Source: UBA1124 sp963933095 (GTDB lineage Bacteria > Pseudomonadota > Gammaproteobacteria > Pseudomonadales > Cellvibrionaceae). From it: a stretch of DNA of 33,425 bases. The notes under the pieces were generated by a model. That model ran no database searches, had not been told where the DNA came from, and saw only the letters and a list, made by a program, of their open reading frames with translations. Positions 7,948 through 16,653 of this stretch are shown in pieces. The number at the start of each line of letters is the position of its first letter. The stretch's first letter is position 1. Position numbers and translations under genes: made by a program. Where the stretch lies: positions 1-33,425 of the forward strand of contig CAWVSV010000017.1 of assembly GCA_963933095.1 (NCBI GenBank), given 5' to 3'.

Positions 7948-8514
7948 ATGAAGAATATCCAGCTATCGTCTTCATATCTTAAGTGTCTGGGCGGCTTTAC
8001 GTTGACGGAGTTGATGATAACTATTTCTGTGGCTGCTATTTTAGCTAGCACGGCAGTTCCCAGTTTTAGCGACATGATCAAGCGAAATCGCGTCATCACT
8101 CAACAAAATGATTTGCTCGGCGATATTATGTTGGCTCGGATTGAGGCTATAAAACGAGGTTATAGTGTCTCTATATGCAGTGCCAATTTAGCAGCTACGG
8201 GCTGCTCTGGTAGTAAGATCGACTGGCATCAAGGGTGGTTAATTTATGTCAATAGTGACAAACATGGTGTCTATGATAGCAATGATGGTGATGAGCTGTT
8301 GCGCATACACGACCCTTTTGTGTCGAGTACACGTCTCGACTATACCTATACAACACTGACCTTTAATAGCCGTGGTTTTATGAGTGGTAGTGATGTAAAT
8401 GCACGTTTTGCATTCTGTAATACCAACGACGAAGTGGATTACGAGCGCGAAATTAAAATGTTAAGCACTGGGCGTGCCAGTCGACGCGAGGCTACCGCTA
8501 GTACTTGCATCTAA
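7948..8514 (+). CDS. fimT: Minor pilin of the FimT/FimU (GspH) family
   Basis: The 188-residue protein is a type IV prepilin. A 16-residue leader ends in Gly-Gly and is followed by FTLTELMI; cleavage by PilD is predicted between Gly16 and Phe17, and the conserved Glu is at mature position 5. A long hydrophobic N-terminal helix follows, then the GspH/FimT-type globular domain with its typical RIEAIKRG segment. In the pilus this class links the tip complex to the major pilin and, for FimT, can aid DNA uptake. ATG 7948 is chosen because AGAGG (7936-7940) lies 7 bases upstream; GTG 7945 is possible. It is the first gene of the pilin cluster. Only one FimT/FimU-type gene is present, so calling it fimT rather than fimU is uncertain. 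Confidence 0.88.
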   Translation: MKNIQLSSSYLKCLGGFTLTELMITISVAAILASTAVPSFSDMIKRNRVITQQNDLLGDIMLARIEAIKRGYSVSICSANLAATGCSGSKIDWHQGWLIYVNSDKHGVYDSNDGDELLRIHDPFVSSTRLDYTYTTLTFNSRGFMSGSDVNARFAFCNTNDEVDYEREIKMLSTGRASRREATASTCI

Positions 8515-8564
8515 TTCAATGGACTGAATTGTTATAAACGCTTATAAATATTAAGGAAAATAGT

Positions 8565-9068
8565 ATGAGCCTGTATCTCAGTACACCCCCCCATCAACAT
8601 CTTGAATTTATATCTAACCATAAAGGCTTAGGCCTGATTGAAACTATGGTGTCACTGTTTGTATTGGCAATAGGCTTACTGGGCATATCGGGTATGCAGG
8701 TTAATGCCATGAAATCGAGCCAAAACAGCTATTACCGGACTCAGGCAACTGATATCGCATACGATATTATTGATCGTATGCGTGTCAATCACCGCGCCGC
8801 TAAATCCACTAGTATCTATGTTAGTAACTATGGCCAAACACATGCTGGCGCATCTGATTGCAGCACCTACTGTAGGCCAGATCAGATAGCAGCCCACGAT
8901 TTGATGAACTGGAAGACTGATCTAAAACATGCCTTGCCCAAGGGCCTAGGGATGATCCGCTTCTCGGACACTAGCAATGTGCGTAAAGTATTGGTGTCGA
9001 TTAAATTTGATGAGAGCCGCGGTCGAGACTTAACGCTAGACCCGGTAGTTATTTGGGCGGCACTTTGA
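8565..9068 (+). CDS. pilV: Type IV pilus minor pilin PilV
   Basis: The 167-residue protein has a 21-residue leader ending KG, then LGLIETMVSLFVLAIGLLGI. The prepilin cleavage site is Gly21/Leu22 with Glu at mature position 5. The following QVNAMKSSQNSYYRTQATDIAYDIIDRMRVN is the conserved PilV helix, in which AMKSSQ and A-x-x-I-A-x-D-x-x-D-R-M-R are typical. Four cysteines fall in the globular half. PilV is part of the priming complex with FimU/FimT, PilW, PilX and PilY1. AAGGA lies upstream of the ATG. The stop is 10 bases before the pilW start. Confidence 0.9.
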   Translation: MSLYLSTPPHQHLEFISNHKGLGLIETMVSLFVLAIGLLGISGMQVNAMKSSQNSYYRTQATDIAYDIIDRMRVNHRAAKSTSIYVSNYGQTHAGASDCSTYCRPDQIAAHDLMNWKTDLKHALPKGLGMIRFSDTSNVRKVLVSIKFDESRGRDLTLDPVVIWAAL

Positions 9069-9078
9069 GGCTTTGATC

Positions 9079-10098
9079 ATGACCGGAATCTCGCCTCATT
9101 CAAATAAAAGTAGTGCTGGTTTTACTCTGGTGGAACTGATGGCTTCCGTTGTTATATCACTGGTAATTTTAGCCGGTGTAGTGCAGTCGGTACTTGCCAG
9201 TAAATCTATTTATATAATGCAAGAAGAGATGGCGCGCCTACAAGAGAATTCGCGTTTCGCTCTGGATGTGCTAACGACTGATATACGTATGGCGGGTTAT
9301 ACCGGGTGCGGCGCCAGTGCCACTGTCACTAATGTAATAATGGACACCGATGACTGGGATAACGGTTACCCGGGTATCTATGGCTTGGAAGGTGGGGTAG
9401 ATACCATTCCCTCCAGTTTTACCAACCCCATAGCTGATCAGGATATTGTTGTGGTTCGCAGTGGCGATACAGATATTCGCATGAAAGTGAGTAACCACGC
9501 CCACGGTATAGCCATCATAGATGCGGCGGATGGGCATACGGTCGACAGTGGCGCGATTATGATAATCGCGAATGCTAGCTGTCAAAATGTAGGGCTTTTT
9601 CGAGGGGCTGGCGCATCTGCAGATGAAGTTAGTCATGCCATTGGATTGGGCAACTGCTATCAAAATTTAACCTTTGGCGGCAACTGTTCTAGCGCCCCAG
9701 TAGGATCAGGTAGTGCTTATGGGCCAGGATCAACCGTGATACCAATGAATATCCGTGCCTTCTATATTGCGACTAATGGTGAGGGCGTGCCATCTCTATT
9801 TATGAAACCGGTGGCAGCTGATGGAAGTTCCGACAGGGAAGAATTGGTAGAGGGAGTCGAAGGTATGCAGCTGAGTTACGGCGTCGACACCGATGCCAAC
9901 GGCGAGGTCGATCGCTTTCAAATAGCGAGTGAGGTTGCGGATTGGGGCCGTGTGAAAGCGGTGCGTGTACAGTTGTTGATGCGCTCTATTGGCACCCTAA
10001 ATGGTGGCGATATCAGTGTAGATTTTAATGATCACAATTATACCGATCGTCATATGCGCCAGGTGGTGTCGAGCACAGTGATGCTGAGAAACTTGTAG
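9079..10098 (+). CDS. pilW: Type IV pilus minor pilin PilW
   Basis: The 339-residue protein has a 14-residue leader ending SAG, then FTLVELMASVVISLVILAGVV; cleavage is predicted at Gly14/Phe15, with Glu19 as mature position 5. MARLQENSRFALDVLTTDIRMAGYTGC is the strongly conserved PilW signature. The remainder resembles PilW of the priming complex. The chosen start is ATG 9079, because GAGG (9067-9070) is 8 bases upstream; TTG 9073 is an alternative. The ribosome-binding site overlaps the pilV stop, which suggests translational coupling. Confidence 0.92.
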   Translation: MTGISPHSNKSSAGFTLVELMASVVISLVILAGVVQSVLASKSIYIMQEEMARLQENSRFALDVLTTDIRMAGYTGCGASATVTNVIMDTDDWDNGYPGIYGLEGGVDTIPSSFTNPIADQDIVVVRSGDTDIRMKVSNHAHGIAIIDAADGHTVDSGAIMIIANASCQNVGLFRGAGASADEVSHAIGLGNCYQNLTFGGNCSSAPVGSGSAYGPGSTVIPMNIRAFYIATNGEGVPSLFMKPVAADGSSDREELVEGVEGMQLSYGVDTDANGEVDRFQIASEVADWGRVKAVRVQLLMRSIGTLNGGDISVDFNDHNYTDRHMRQVVSSTVMLRNL

Positions 10099-10129
10099 CT
10101 GATATTAATGTAACCATGGAGGTTCGATC

Positions 10130-10723
10130 ATGCCAACGACCAATACTCACCAGCGCGGTGCAACGCTTATAGTTTCATTGGTACTGCTGCTTATTGTCAC
10201 ACTTATTGGCATCAGCGGTATGGAAACTGCAGTTGTAGAAGAGAAAATGAGCGGCAGTTATCGCGACCATAAAATTGGATTTGAATCTGCTGAACAGGCT
10301 CTGCTTATAGGTGAGCGCTTTGTAGACGCAACCACATTTGCCTTTACTGATTACACCAGTACTTGCGCCAAGGGTCTCTGTTTTAAGGGGACATGGAATT
10401 CTGTTGACCCCAATGCAGCTTGCATGCTCAACGGTTTTGGCACCGATGTTTGGCTAAAAACAGATAGCAGTAATATTTGGGAGAGTGAGAATACCCGTGT
10501 TATTGGGTCCAAGTTAGACGGTGTTGGGCTAGCGCCTGAGTATATTGTGGAGTTTCTTTGTCATGCACCGATCAGCCCGAATCCGCCTATACCACCGTAT
10601 GTCGCTGGAAGCGGTTGGGAGTCTCACTACGGATTGTTATTTCGTATAACCGCTTTTGGTACAGGCGGCACTAGTAATGCCCGGGTTATGTTGCAGAGCA
10701 CCTATTTAAAACCACTCAGTTAA
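10130..10723 (+). CDS. pilX: Type IV pilus minor pilin PilX (GspK-like)
   Basis: The 197-residue protein begins with a 10-residue leader ending QRG, followed by ATLIVSLVLLLIVTLIGISGM. Mature position 5 is Val instead of the usual Glu, a feature of PilX/GspK-type tip pilins, which do not need to pair with a subunit above them. The METAVVEEKMSGSYRDHKIGFESAEQALLIGE region is the typical PilX core. PilX probably caps the tip complex and contacts PilY1. A strong GGAGG (10118-10122) precedes the ATG. It lies between pilW and pilY1 as in Pseudomonas. Confidence 0.9.
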   Translation: MPTTNTHQRGATLIVSLVLLLIVTLIGISGMETAVVEEKMSGSYRDHKIGFESAEQALLIGERFVDATTFAFTDYTSTCAKGLCFKGTWNSVDPNAACMLNGFGTDVWLKTDSSNIWESENTRVIGSKLDGVGLAPEYIVEFLCHAPISPNPPIPPYVAGSGWESHYGLLFRITAFGTGGTSNARVMLQSTYLKPLS

Positions 10724-10777
10724 TTCTATGTTGTGCGTTAAAGCCCTAGTTGGGGCAGATCTATAAAGGGACTTCTA

Positions 10778-13700
10778 GTGAATCGACAATTTTATTGCTG
10801 GGTAAAAAAAAATATCGGTGTAGCTACAGTTATAGCTCTGCTGAGTTCGTGCAGTGCTACAGCTGCGGCCAATTGTGTAGATGTCGACAATTACTTGGCA
10901 GGTACACCCTATGTACTGGGTGAACCAGTGCGACATCGGGGAATAAAATTTGAATGTAAGGTCGATGGCTGGTGCTCTGATGGAGCAGCTACAGCGGTTC
11001 TGCAATATGAGCCGGGGCGAGGATTAAACTGGGAACAGGCTTGGTCGATACTGGGCGCTTGCACTGTGGCTGGCAACACATCAACGAGTTCAGGCTCAAC
11101 CCAGAGCAATTCTTCCGGCGCAGCAGTGTCTGCATCTGTCTATCAGGGGCCTGGTGAAAATTTCGTAATGCAACCTTTTTCTTCAACTCCTTCGAGCAAT
11201 CCGTTGGTGATGTTGGCAATGTCGGTGGATCACGAATTGTTTAAGAAAGCTTACAACGACTACTCTGATCTGTCCGGCGGAAATTTTGATGAAACAGATA
11301 CTAGTTATCGCAACGACTTTGACTATTACGGTTATTTTGATTCGGATCTCTGTTACAGCTATATTTTCAGCAATAGTCGGTTTGAAAGCGGTGCTCACGC
11401 GAGTGAGCATCGCTGTTCGGCAGCCACTGGAGTTACCGCCAGTGCTTATACTTTGGCCGACGGTTGGAGTGGTAATTTTCTAAACTGGGCCTCCATGGCC
11501 CGAATCGATATTATTCGCGCGGTACTTTATGGCGGTAAACGTATTGTTGATAGCAGTTCAGAAACAGTATTGGAACGCGCGAATTTGCCCGATGATGTGC
11601 ACGCATTTGTTAAAGTTTATAGCGGTACTGATCTCGGCGATTTTACGCCATATGCCTATAACGCATCGAATCTGAATTCACTTAGTCTGTGTAATGTAAC
11701 ACTGGATAGCACCAGTATTCCTTTGGTCAGAGTGGGGGTAGGTAGTTTTCGTAACTGGTCGGTAACCAACGGCTCAGCTCAGTGCAACAGTAATAGTGCG
11801 CCCGCCGCCGTGTACAACATGGCCGCCCGAGTATCTGTCTGTGACAGTACTTTTGATGGACCTAAACAGGGCAATTGTCGCCAATACCCCAATGGAAATT
11901 TTAAGCCCACCGGTCTGCTGCAAAACTATGGCGAGGACGGTTCAATTCGCTTCGGCTTACTGACCGGTAGTTATGGGAAAAATTTAGCCGGTGGAGTGCT
12001 GCGAAAAGATATTAAGAAATTTGCCAAAAATAATGATGCCAGTGAAGATGAGGTGGACTTAGATACTGGAGTTTTTGTCAGCGCAGTAAATGGTATTGTC
12101 AGTAATATTGATGCCATACGTTTTGCTCATTGGGATGGATCTATTCACACAGATTGTAATACTCACAGTATTTCTCTTGCCCAAATAAAATCGCCTAGTG
12201 CTTCGACTAGATGTTCCAGTTGGGGGAACCCTATCAGTGAAATATACGCTGAAGCCTTGCGCTATTTTTCGGGTACTGGCTCTGCCACAACAGATTTTGT
12301 TCCTGCCGCTGCCGATGAACCCTCGGGGTTAGATATTCTTAGTGCTTGGGAAGACCCACTGCAGGCCGACGAATGGTGTGCTAACTGCTCAATCATATTA
12401 CTCTCTACGGGTACTAACTCATTTGACGGGGATGACCTAGATACCCCAGTAGGAGATTTATACAAGTTGTCCCGCGCTACCTTAGACAGTAAATTCACCG
12501 ATAAACTGGGCGATTTAGAACAGGGAGGTGCATTTTCTGGAACATATTTTGTCGGCGGTAATGGCTCTTTGGAGGATGCAAGTTGCACAGCCAAAGCAGT
12601 GTCTGAGTTGAGTGATGTAGAGGGTGTGTGTGCCGATTCGCCTGCGCTTGAAGGTACTTATTCTGTTGCTGGGTTAGCCTATTATGCGAAAACCCAAGAT
12701 ATTCGCGAAAATATTCCCGGTGTGCAAAATGTATCCACCTATACCGTCGATTTAGCAGAATCTATTCCCAGTTTTAATATATCAGTGAGTACTGAAGGGG
12801 TATCGGGTGTCAAGCAGGTGACATATTTACCCTCTTGCCAATCTAATAAATATAACACCTCCAACAGTGGATATGCGACTGGTTGGCAACCCTGTTCTGT
12901 GTTTGACGTTCAGGTTGAGTTTGTAGAATATTCGGCAGGTCTTCCGGTTTCGGGCAGTTACCTATTTTTCTGGGAAGATTCTCTATGGGGCAATGACTAC
13001 GATTTGGATATGACCACAAGAGTTCGCTATTGCGTGGGCGCTGCTTGTAATGGTGATACTCGTTTTAATTGTCCGCTTTTGCAAGATGGTTCAACATTGA
13101 GGGCATCTGGTTGCAGTAACAACACGGTTAATAGTGATGAGATAAAAATCATAAGTACAGTGGCTCATGCTGACGCAGGTAATCACTTAAGATTCGGCTA
13201 TAACATTAGCGGTACTCAATCGGGTAATGGTCCGAGTGACTGGAGCGATAGGCCTGGTAAGAGTAGCGATAATAACTTTGACTTTGTCGAATTGGCCTCT
13301 GAAAACTCGGCGCCAGATACTGTCGAAGCATCGGGACTCGTTTACAAAGCGAGTTCTTTTCCCAGCTCAATGTTGCTGCAAAAACCTCTTTATTACGCAG
13401 CCAAGTACGGAAATTTTGAAGACTATGACGGTAGTGGTTCACCGTCTTATGAGGGAAGCACAACTGACCCAACTGAGTGGGATAGAGAGGATTCCGATGG
13501 TAATTACGGCGCTGATGGTGTGCCCGATAATTACTTTCAGGTTAGCAACCCAGCGCGCTTGGAAAAAAGTTTGGGGCAGGTGTTTGCAAGTATTAAAAAT
13601 CGTGTAGCCTCTGGCGCCTCGGCTTCAATTATTACCAACAGCAGTGCCGGTAATGGCATGGTTTACAATGCTATCTATTATCCAACGGTAGAAGAGGATG

Positions 13701-16060
13701 GTCGCAGGGTGAATTGGGCGGGTCATTTATTTGCATTCTTTAAGGATGAATACGGAAACTTGCGCGAGGACAAGGGTGGTGTGAACGATGTCGCCAATGG
13801 AATACTTGAAGACTGCTCGATCGATCCAATTGTAATTATATATTACGACACCAGTACCTCACCGGCAAAAACCAAATTGCGTCGCTATAATGCCGCTGCA
13901 GGTAATTGTAATTCCACCTCGTGGACTTTGGCAACGGTACCTGCTTTTACAGTGCATGGCTTGGAAGAGTTTAGTTCTGTCTGGGATGCGCGCAATCAGC
14001 TGGCGTTAGTGGGCGATGCAACGACTCAGCGCAGCTATTCTACGGCGGTCACAGCCGGTACTGCCAGCCGTCATATTCTCACCTCAATGACCGCCGGCAG
14101 CACAGCTGAGTTAATTCCGTTTACCGTCGATGAGCTGGGTATGGGCCCGACAGGTAACGGTCTTAGTGGCAGTAAACTCAATAACTATCGCTATCTTGAT
14201 GTACCCGCATCAGAAGCCAATAAGCTGATTAACTTTATTCGTGGTGATGAAACGACACCTGAATATCGTAATCGCAGTGTTAATTTTGATGGTGTGTCCG
14301 GTGCCGAAAAGTGGCTGTTGGGTGACATAGTTAATTCAACTCCAGCGGCGGTGGTGCCACCGAAGGAAACCTACGATAGTTTGCACGGTGACAGCACTTA
14401 TGCCGAGTTTAAATATCACTATCAACATCGGCGCCAAGTGGTTTATGTCGGCGCCAATGACGGTATGCTGCATGCGTTTAACAGCGGCTTTTGGAATGAA
14501 AATAGTAACAGCGTCGCTGTCTCAAAAAACGGTGAGGTGGCTCACGCTTTAGGAGCAGAGCTCTGGGCTTATGTACCGATGAATTTACTGCCGCATTTGC
14601 AGTGGTTGGCGCTACCTGAATATGCACATGTCTACTATGTTGATGGCGAACCGCGCAGTTATGATGTCAATATTTTCGACTCGGGTGTGGACGCCAACGG
14701 TATTAATCACATCAATGGTTGGGGCACTATTCTAGTAGTGGGTATGCGCTTTGGCGGGGGCAAAATTGAGGTTGACAGCGATGGTAATGGCAGCGTCGAT
14801 AAAGTCTTGCGCTCGGCTTATATGGTATTTGATATAACCGACCCAGAGCAGCCACCGGTGCTGCTGGGAGAGTTTAGTCGTGACAATTTGGGCTTTACCT
14901 CGTCGACACCAGCGCTAGTGAAAAAACGCCAACCCAGCGCCAGTGGAGACTGGTCTAGGCCGGTGTTTAATAGCTGGAAGCTAGTTCTGGGTTCTGGGTC
15001 CGATGCGGACCAGCTCAGCTCTATTCAGAGCAGTCAAAATGCGCGCCTATTTGAAATCGATCTGCGAGACTTAGTCACAACTCCAGCTGCCGTACTGACT
15101 GAACCTGTGGTGGCCAATACGGCAGGGATCGATCTCGGTGTGGCTACCTCATTCACTGGCGATTTGCTCAGCGTTGATTGGAACGGCGACCTGCTTGATG
15201 ATGCCGCATACTTTGGTATTGTCGGTGGCGACGAACTGGCTCCCACTGGGCGCATGATGCGTCGTCATTACACTGGGACATACTCAGGTTCACAAAGCAC
15301 ATTACTGAACACCACTCAAGCGTTTGTGACGGCGCCACTATCATTAATTGATGGTGATAACCGCCGCTGGCTGTTTTTTGGTTCCGGCCGTTTGTTCAGC
15401 CGAGAGGATTTATCCTCACATGTTCAACAAACTTTCTATGGTGTCAAAGAACTGGGCTTGAGTTATGAAAATTTGTCTAATAACACGTATGCGCCATCGT
15501 CACTCATAGATACCACCGATATTCGAGTTCATCACACCACTGATGTGCGCAATGCAACAATTGATGGTAGCGCTATTACCGTATTCGATGAGCTAGAGGA
15601 GGTAATGAAATTGAAGCACGGTTGGCGCTTTAACTTTGAGTTTGATGGATCGACCCCCAGTACACGGAACTTGTTTCAAGCAACTCAGTTTGTGGCGACC
15701 ATTTTATTTCCGGTTTATACCCCGCCAAATGGTGGTAGCTGTGAGATAGGCACTAGTGATGTTTATCAATTTTATACAAAAACGGGTACGGCGCCCGCTT
15801 TTGATAGCGCTTATGTAAATCAGCAAAGCACCGATGGCAAGACCTTTACCAACGATGGGATTGTCTCCAAGGTCAATTTACTCAACCATGCTGGCATTCT
15901 AGAGACGCTTGACAATCGGACTCACTCCGAAGGGCGTATCACCAGTAAAACATCAACCGGTGAATGGATTGTGGATGACGTTCTGGCGCTGAGTGAAAAA
16001 TTGAATTCACTGTTGGATGGGCGTAACTCATGGCGCCAAATATTTGACTGGGAAGCGTAA
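10778..16060 (+). CDS. pilY1: PilY1 pilus-tip adhesin with an N-terminal carbohydrate-binding-like module
   Basis: This 1760-residue exported protein is much longer than P. aeruginosa PilY1 (about 1160). The signal region is residues 1-32; LSSC at 22-25 also fits a lipobox. Residues 33-95, bounded by Cys33 and Cys95, look like a CBM5/12/73-type module (YVLGEPVRHRG, GWC, YEPGRGLNWEQAWSILG). A Ser/Thr/Gly/Asn linker follows (96-120). The middle region begins VMLAMSVDHELF and has no visible MIDAS motif. An acidic loop, DSDGNYGADGVPD, lies at 905-917. The PilY1 beta-propeller occupies roughly 950-1640, with VVYVGANDGMLHAF near 1222. An EF-hand-like loop, DSDGNGSVD, lies at 1333-1341. GTG start with AAAGGGA 7 bases upstream. 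It should act at the pilus tip in adhesion and pilus extension/retraction. Confidence 0.93.
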   Translation: MNRQFYCWVKKNIGVATVIALLSSCSATAAANCVDVDNYLAGTPYVLGEPVRHRGIKFECKVDGWCSDGAATAVLQYEPGRGLNWEQAWSILGACTVAGNTSTSSGSTQSNSSGAAVSASVYQGPGENFVMQPFSSTPSSNPLVMLAMSVDHELFKKAYNDYSDLSGGNFDETDTSYRNDFDYYGYFDSDLCYSYIFSNSRFESGAHASEHRCSAATGVTASAYTLADGWSGNFLNWASMARIDIIRAVLYGGKRIVDSSSETVLERANLPDDVHAFVKVYSGTDLGDFTPYAYNASNLNSLSLCNVTLDSTSIPLVRVGVGSFRNWSVTNGSAQCNSNSAPAAVYNMAARVSVCDSTFDGPKQGNCRQYPNGNFKPTGLLQNYGEDGSIRFGLLTGSYGKNLAGGVLRKDIKKFAKNNDASEDEVDLDTGVFVSAVNGIVSNIDAIRFAHWDGSIHTDCNTHSISLAQIKSPSASTRCSSWGNPISEIYAEALRYFSGTGSATTDFVPAAADEPSGLDILSAWEDPLQADEWCANCSIILLSTGTNSFDGDDLDTPVGDLYKLSRATLDSKFTDKLGDLEQGGAFSGTYFVGGNGSLEDASCTAKAVSELSDVEGVCADSPALEGTYSVAGLAYYAKTQDIRENIPGVQNVSTYTVDLAESIPSFNISVSTEGVSGVKQVTYLPSCQSNKYNTSNSGYATGWQPCSVFDVQVEFVEYSAGLPVSGSYLFFWEDSLWGNDYDLDMTTRVRYCVGAACNGDTRFNCPLLQDGSTLRASGCSNNTVNSDEIKIISTVAHADAGNHLRFGYNISGTQSGNGPSDWSDRPGKSSDNNFDFVELASENSAPDTVEASGLVYKASSFPSSMLLQKPLYYAAKYGNFEDYDGSGSPSYEGSTTDPTEWDREDSDGNYGADGVPDNYFQVSNPARLEKSLGQVFASIKNRVASGASASIITNSSAGNGMVYNAIYYPTVEEDGRRVNWAGHLFAFFKDEYGNLREDKGGVNDVANGILEDCSIDPIVIIYYDTSTSPAKTKLRRYNAAAGNCNSTSWTLATVPAFTVHGLEEFSSVWDARNQLALVGDATTQRSYSTAVTAGTASRHILTSMTAGSTAELIPFTVDELGMGPTGNGLSGSKLNNYRYLDVPASEANKLINFIRGDETTPEYRNRSVNFDGVSGAEKWLLGDIVNSTPAAVVPPKETYDSLHGDSTYAEFKYHYQHRRQVVYVGANDGMLHAFNSGFWNENSNSVAVSKNGEVAHALGAELWAYVPMNLLPHLQWLALPEYAHVYYVDGEPRSYDVNIFDSGVDANGINHINGWGTILVVGMRFGGGKIEVDSDGNGSVDKVLRSAYMVFDITDPEQPPVLLGEFSRDNLGFTSSTPALVKKRQPSASGDWSRPVFNSWKLVLGSGSDADQLSSIQSSQNARLFEIDLRDLVTTPAAVLTEPVVANTAGIDLGVATSFTGDLLSVDWNGDLLDDAAYFGIVGGDELAPTGRMMRRHYTGTYSGSQSTLLNTTQAFVTAPLSLIDGDNRRWLFFGSGRLFSREDLSSHVQQTFYGVKELGLSYENLSNNTYAPSSLIDTTDIRVHHTTDVRNATIDGSAITVFDELEEVMKLKHGWRFNFEFDGSTPSTRNLFQATQFVATILFPVYTPPNGGSCEIGTSDVYQFYTKTGTAPAFDSAYVNQQSTDGKTFTNDGIVSKVNLLNHAGILETLDNRTHSEGRITSKTSTGEWIVDDVLALSEKLNSLLDGRNSWRQIFDWEA

Positions 16061-16087
16061 TTAAGCCAAAAATAGGGAGGTCATACG

Positions 16088-16492
16088 TTGAATATAAGTA
16101 AAGGTTTTAGCTTAATGGAATTAATGGTGGTGGTGGCAATTGTGGGGATTTTGTCTGCAATCGCTATTCCCTCATATTCTTCCAGTATTGAAAAAAGCCG
16201 CCGCGCCGACGGCAAGGTTACTCTGGCGGGGGCAGTGGCGCTGCAGGAGCGGCAATTTAGTTTAACTCATCAATACAGCGCGGATATGTCGATACTCGGT
16301 GGCGTAACATCAGCTGAAGGTTTTTATGCAATGTCGGTAGCTTACATCTCTACATTAGGCGCCTGCACCATAGACAAAGACTGCTACACCCTAACTGCCA
16401 CTGCCATTGGTGCACAGGCCAACGATACGACTTGTGCGGTACTGACGATCAACAGTTTAGGCCAAAAAACACCGTCTGCTGATTGCTGGTAG
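16088..16492 (+). CDS. pilE: Type IV pilus minor pilin PilE
   Basis: The 134-residue prepilin has a very short leader, MNISKG, then FSLMELMVVVAIVGILSAIAIPSYSSSIEKSRRADGK; cleavage is predicted at Gly6/Phe7 with Glu at mature position 5. The size and the ADGK-x-x-L segment match the PilE minor pilin family. Two cysteine pairs are possible in the C-terminal half (GACTIDKDC and CAVLT to DCW). TTG is the start because GGGAGG (16075-16080) sits 7 bases upstream and no ATG is suitable. It follows pilY1 by 27 bases; the pilY2 gene that separates them in P. aeruginosa is missing. It is probably not the major pilin PilA. Confidence 0.9.
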   Translation: MNISKGFSLMELMVVVAIVGILSAIAIPSYSSSIEKSRRADGKVTLAGAVALQERQFSLTHQYSADMSILGGVTSAEGFYAMSVAYISTLGACTIDKDCYTLTATAIGAQANDTTCAVLTINSLGQKTPSADCW

Positions 16493-16563
16493 ATATTTCA
16501 CTGTTAGAATTTAGACATGTTAGGTTAGCTGTAAGCTTATACAGAAGAATTCTGGGCGGTGTA

Positions 16564-16653
16564 CTACAGCCGCAAGCGAAGCAGACTGAGCATATTTATA
16601 TGTTCCATTAAATAACGCGACCTTAATTCTTCACTTGCCAGTTCTTCAATCAT
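16564..16653 (-). CDS. Possible 29-codon ORF coupled to pilR
   Basis: The ATG lies inside the last codons of pilR (ATGATTGA overlap, 8 bases). AGGA sits 7 bases upstream, inside the pilR coding sequence. The predicted peptide begins MIEELASEELRSRY and ends in a leucine/arginine-rich stretch, LSLLRLRL. It would be a short amphipathic helix. No homology is known to me. It may be a real coupled small protein, or chance. It ends 72 bases before the convergent pilE stop. Confidence 0.3.
   Translation of the reverse strand: MIEELASEELRSRYLMEHINMLSLLRLRL

Noticed and set aside
10160..10175. Missing Glu5 in PilX as a sign of a non-functional pilin
   Set aside because: Lack of Glu5 is a known trait of PilX/GspK-type tip pilins, so it is expected.
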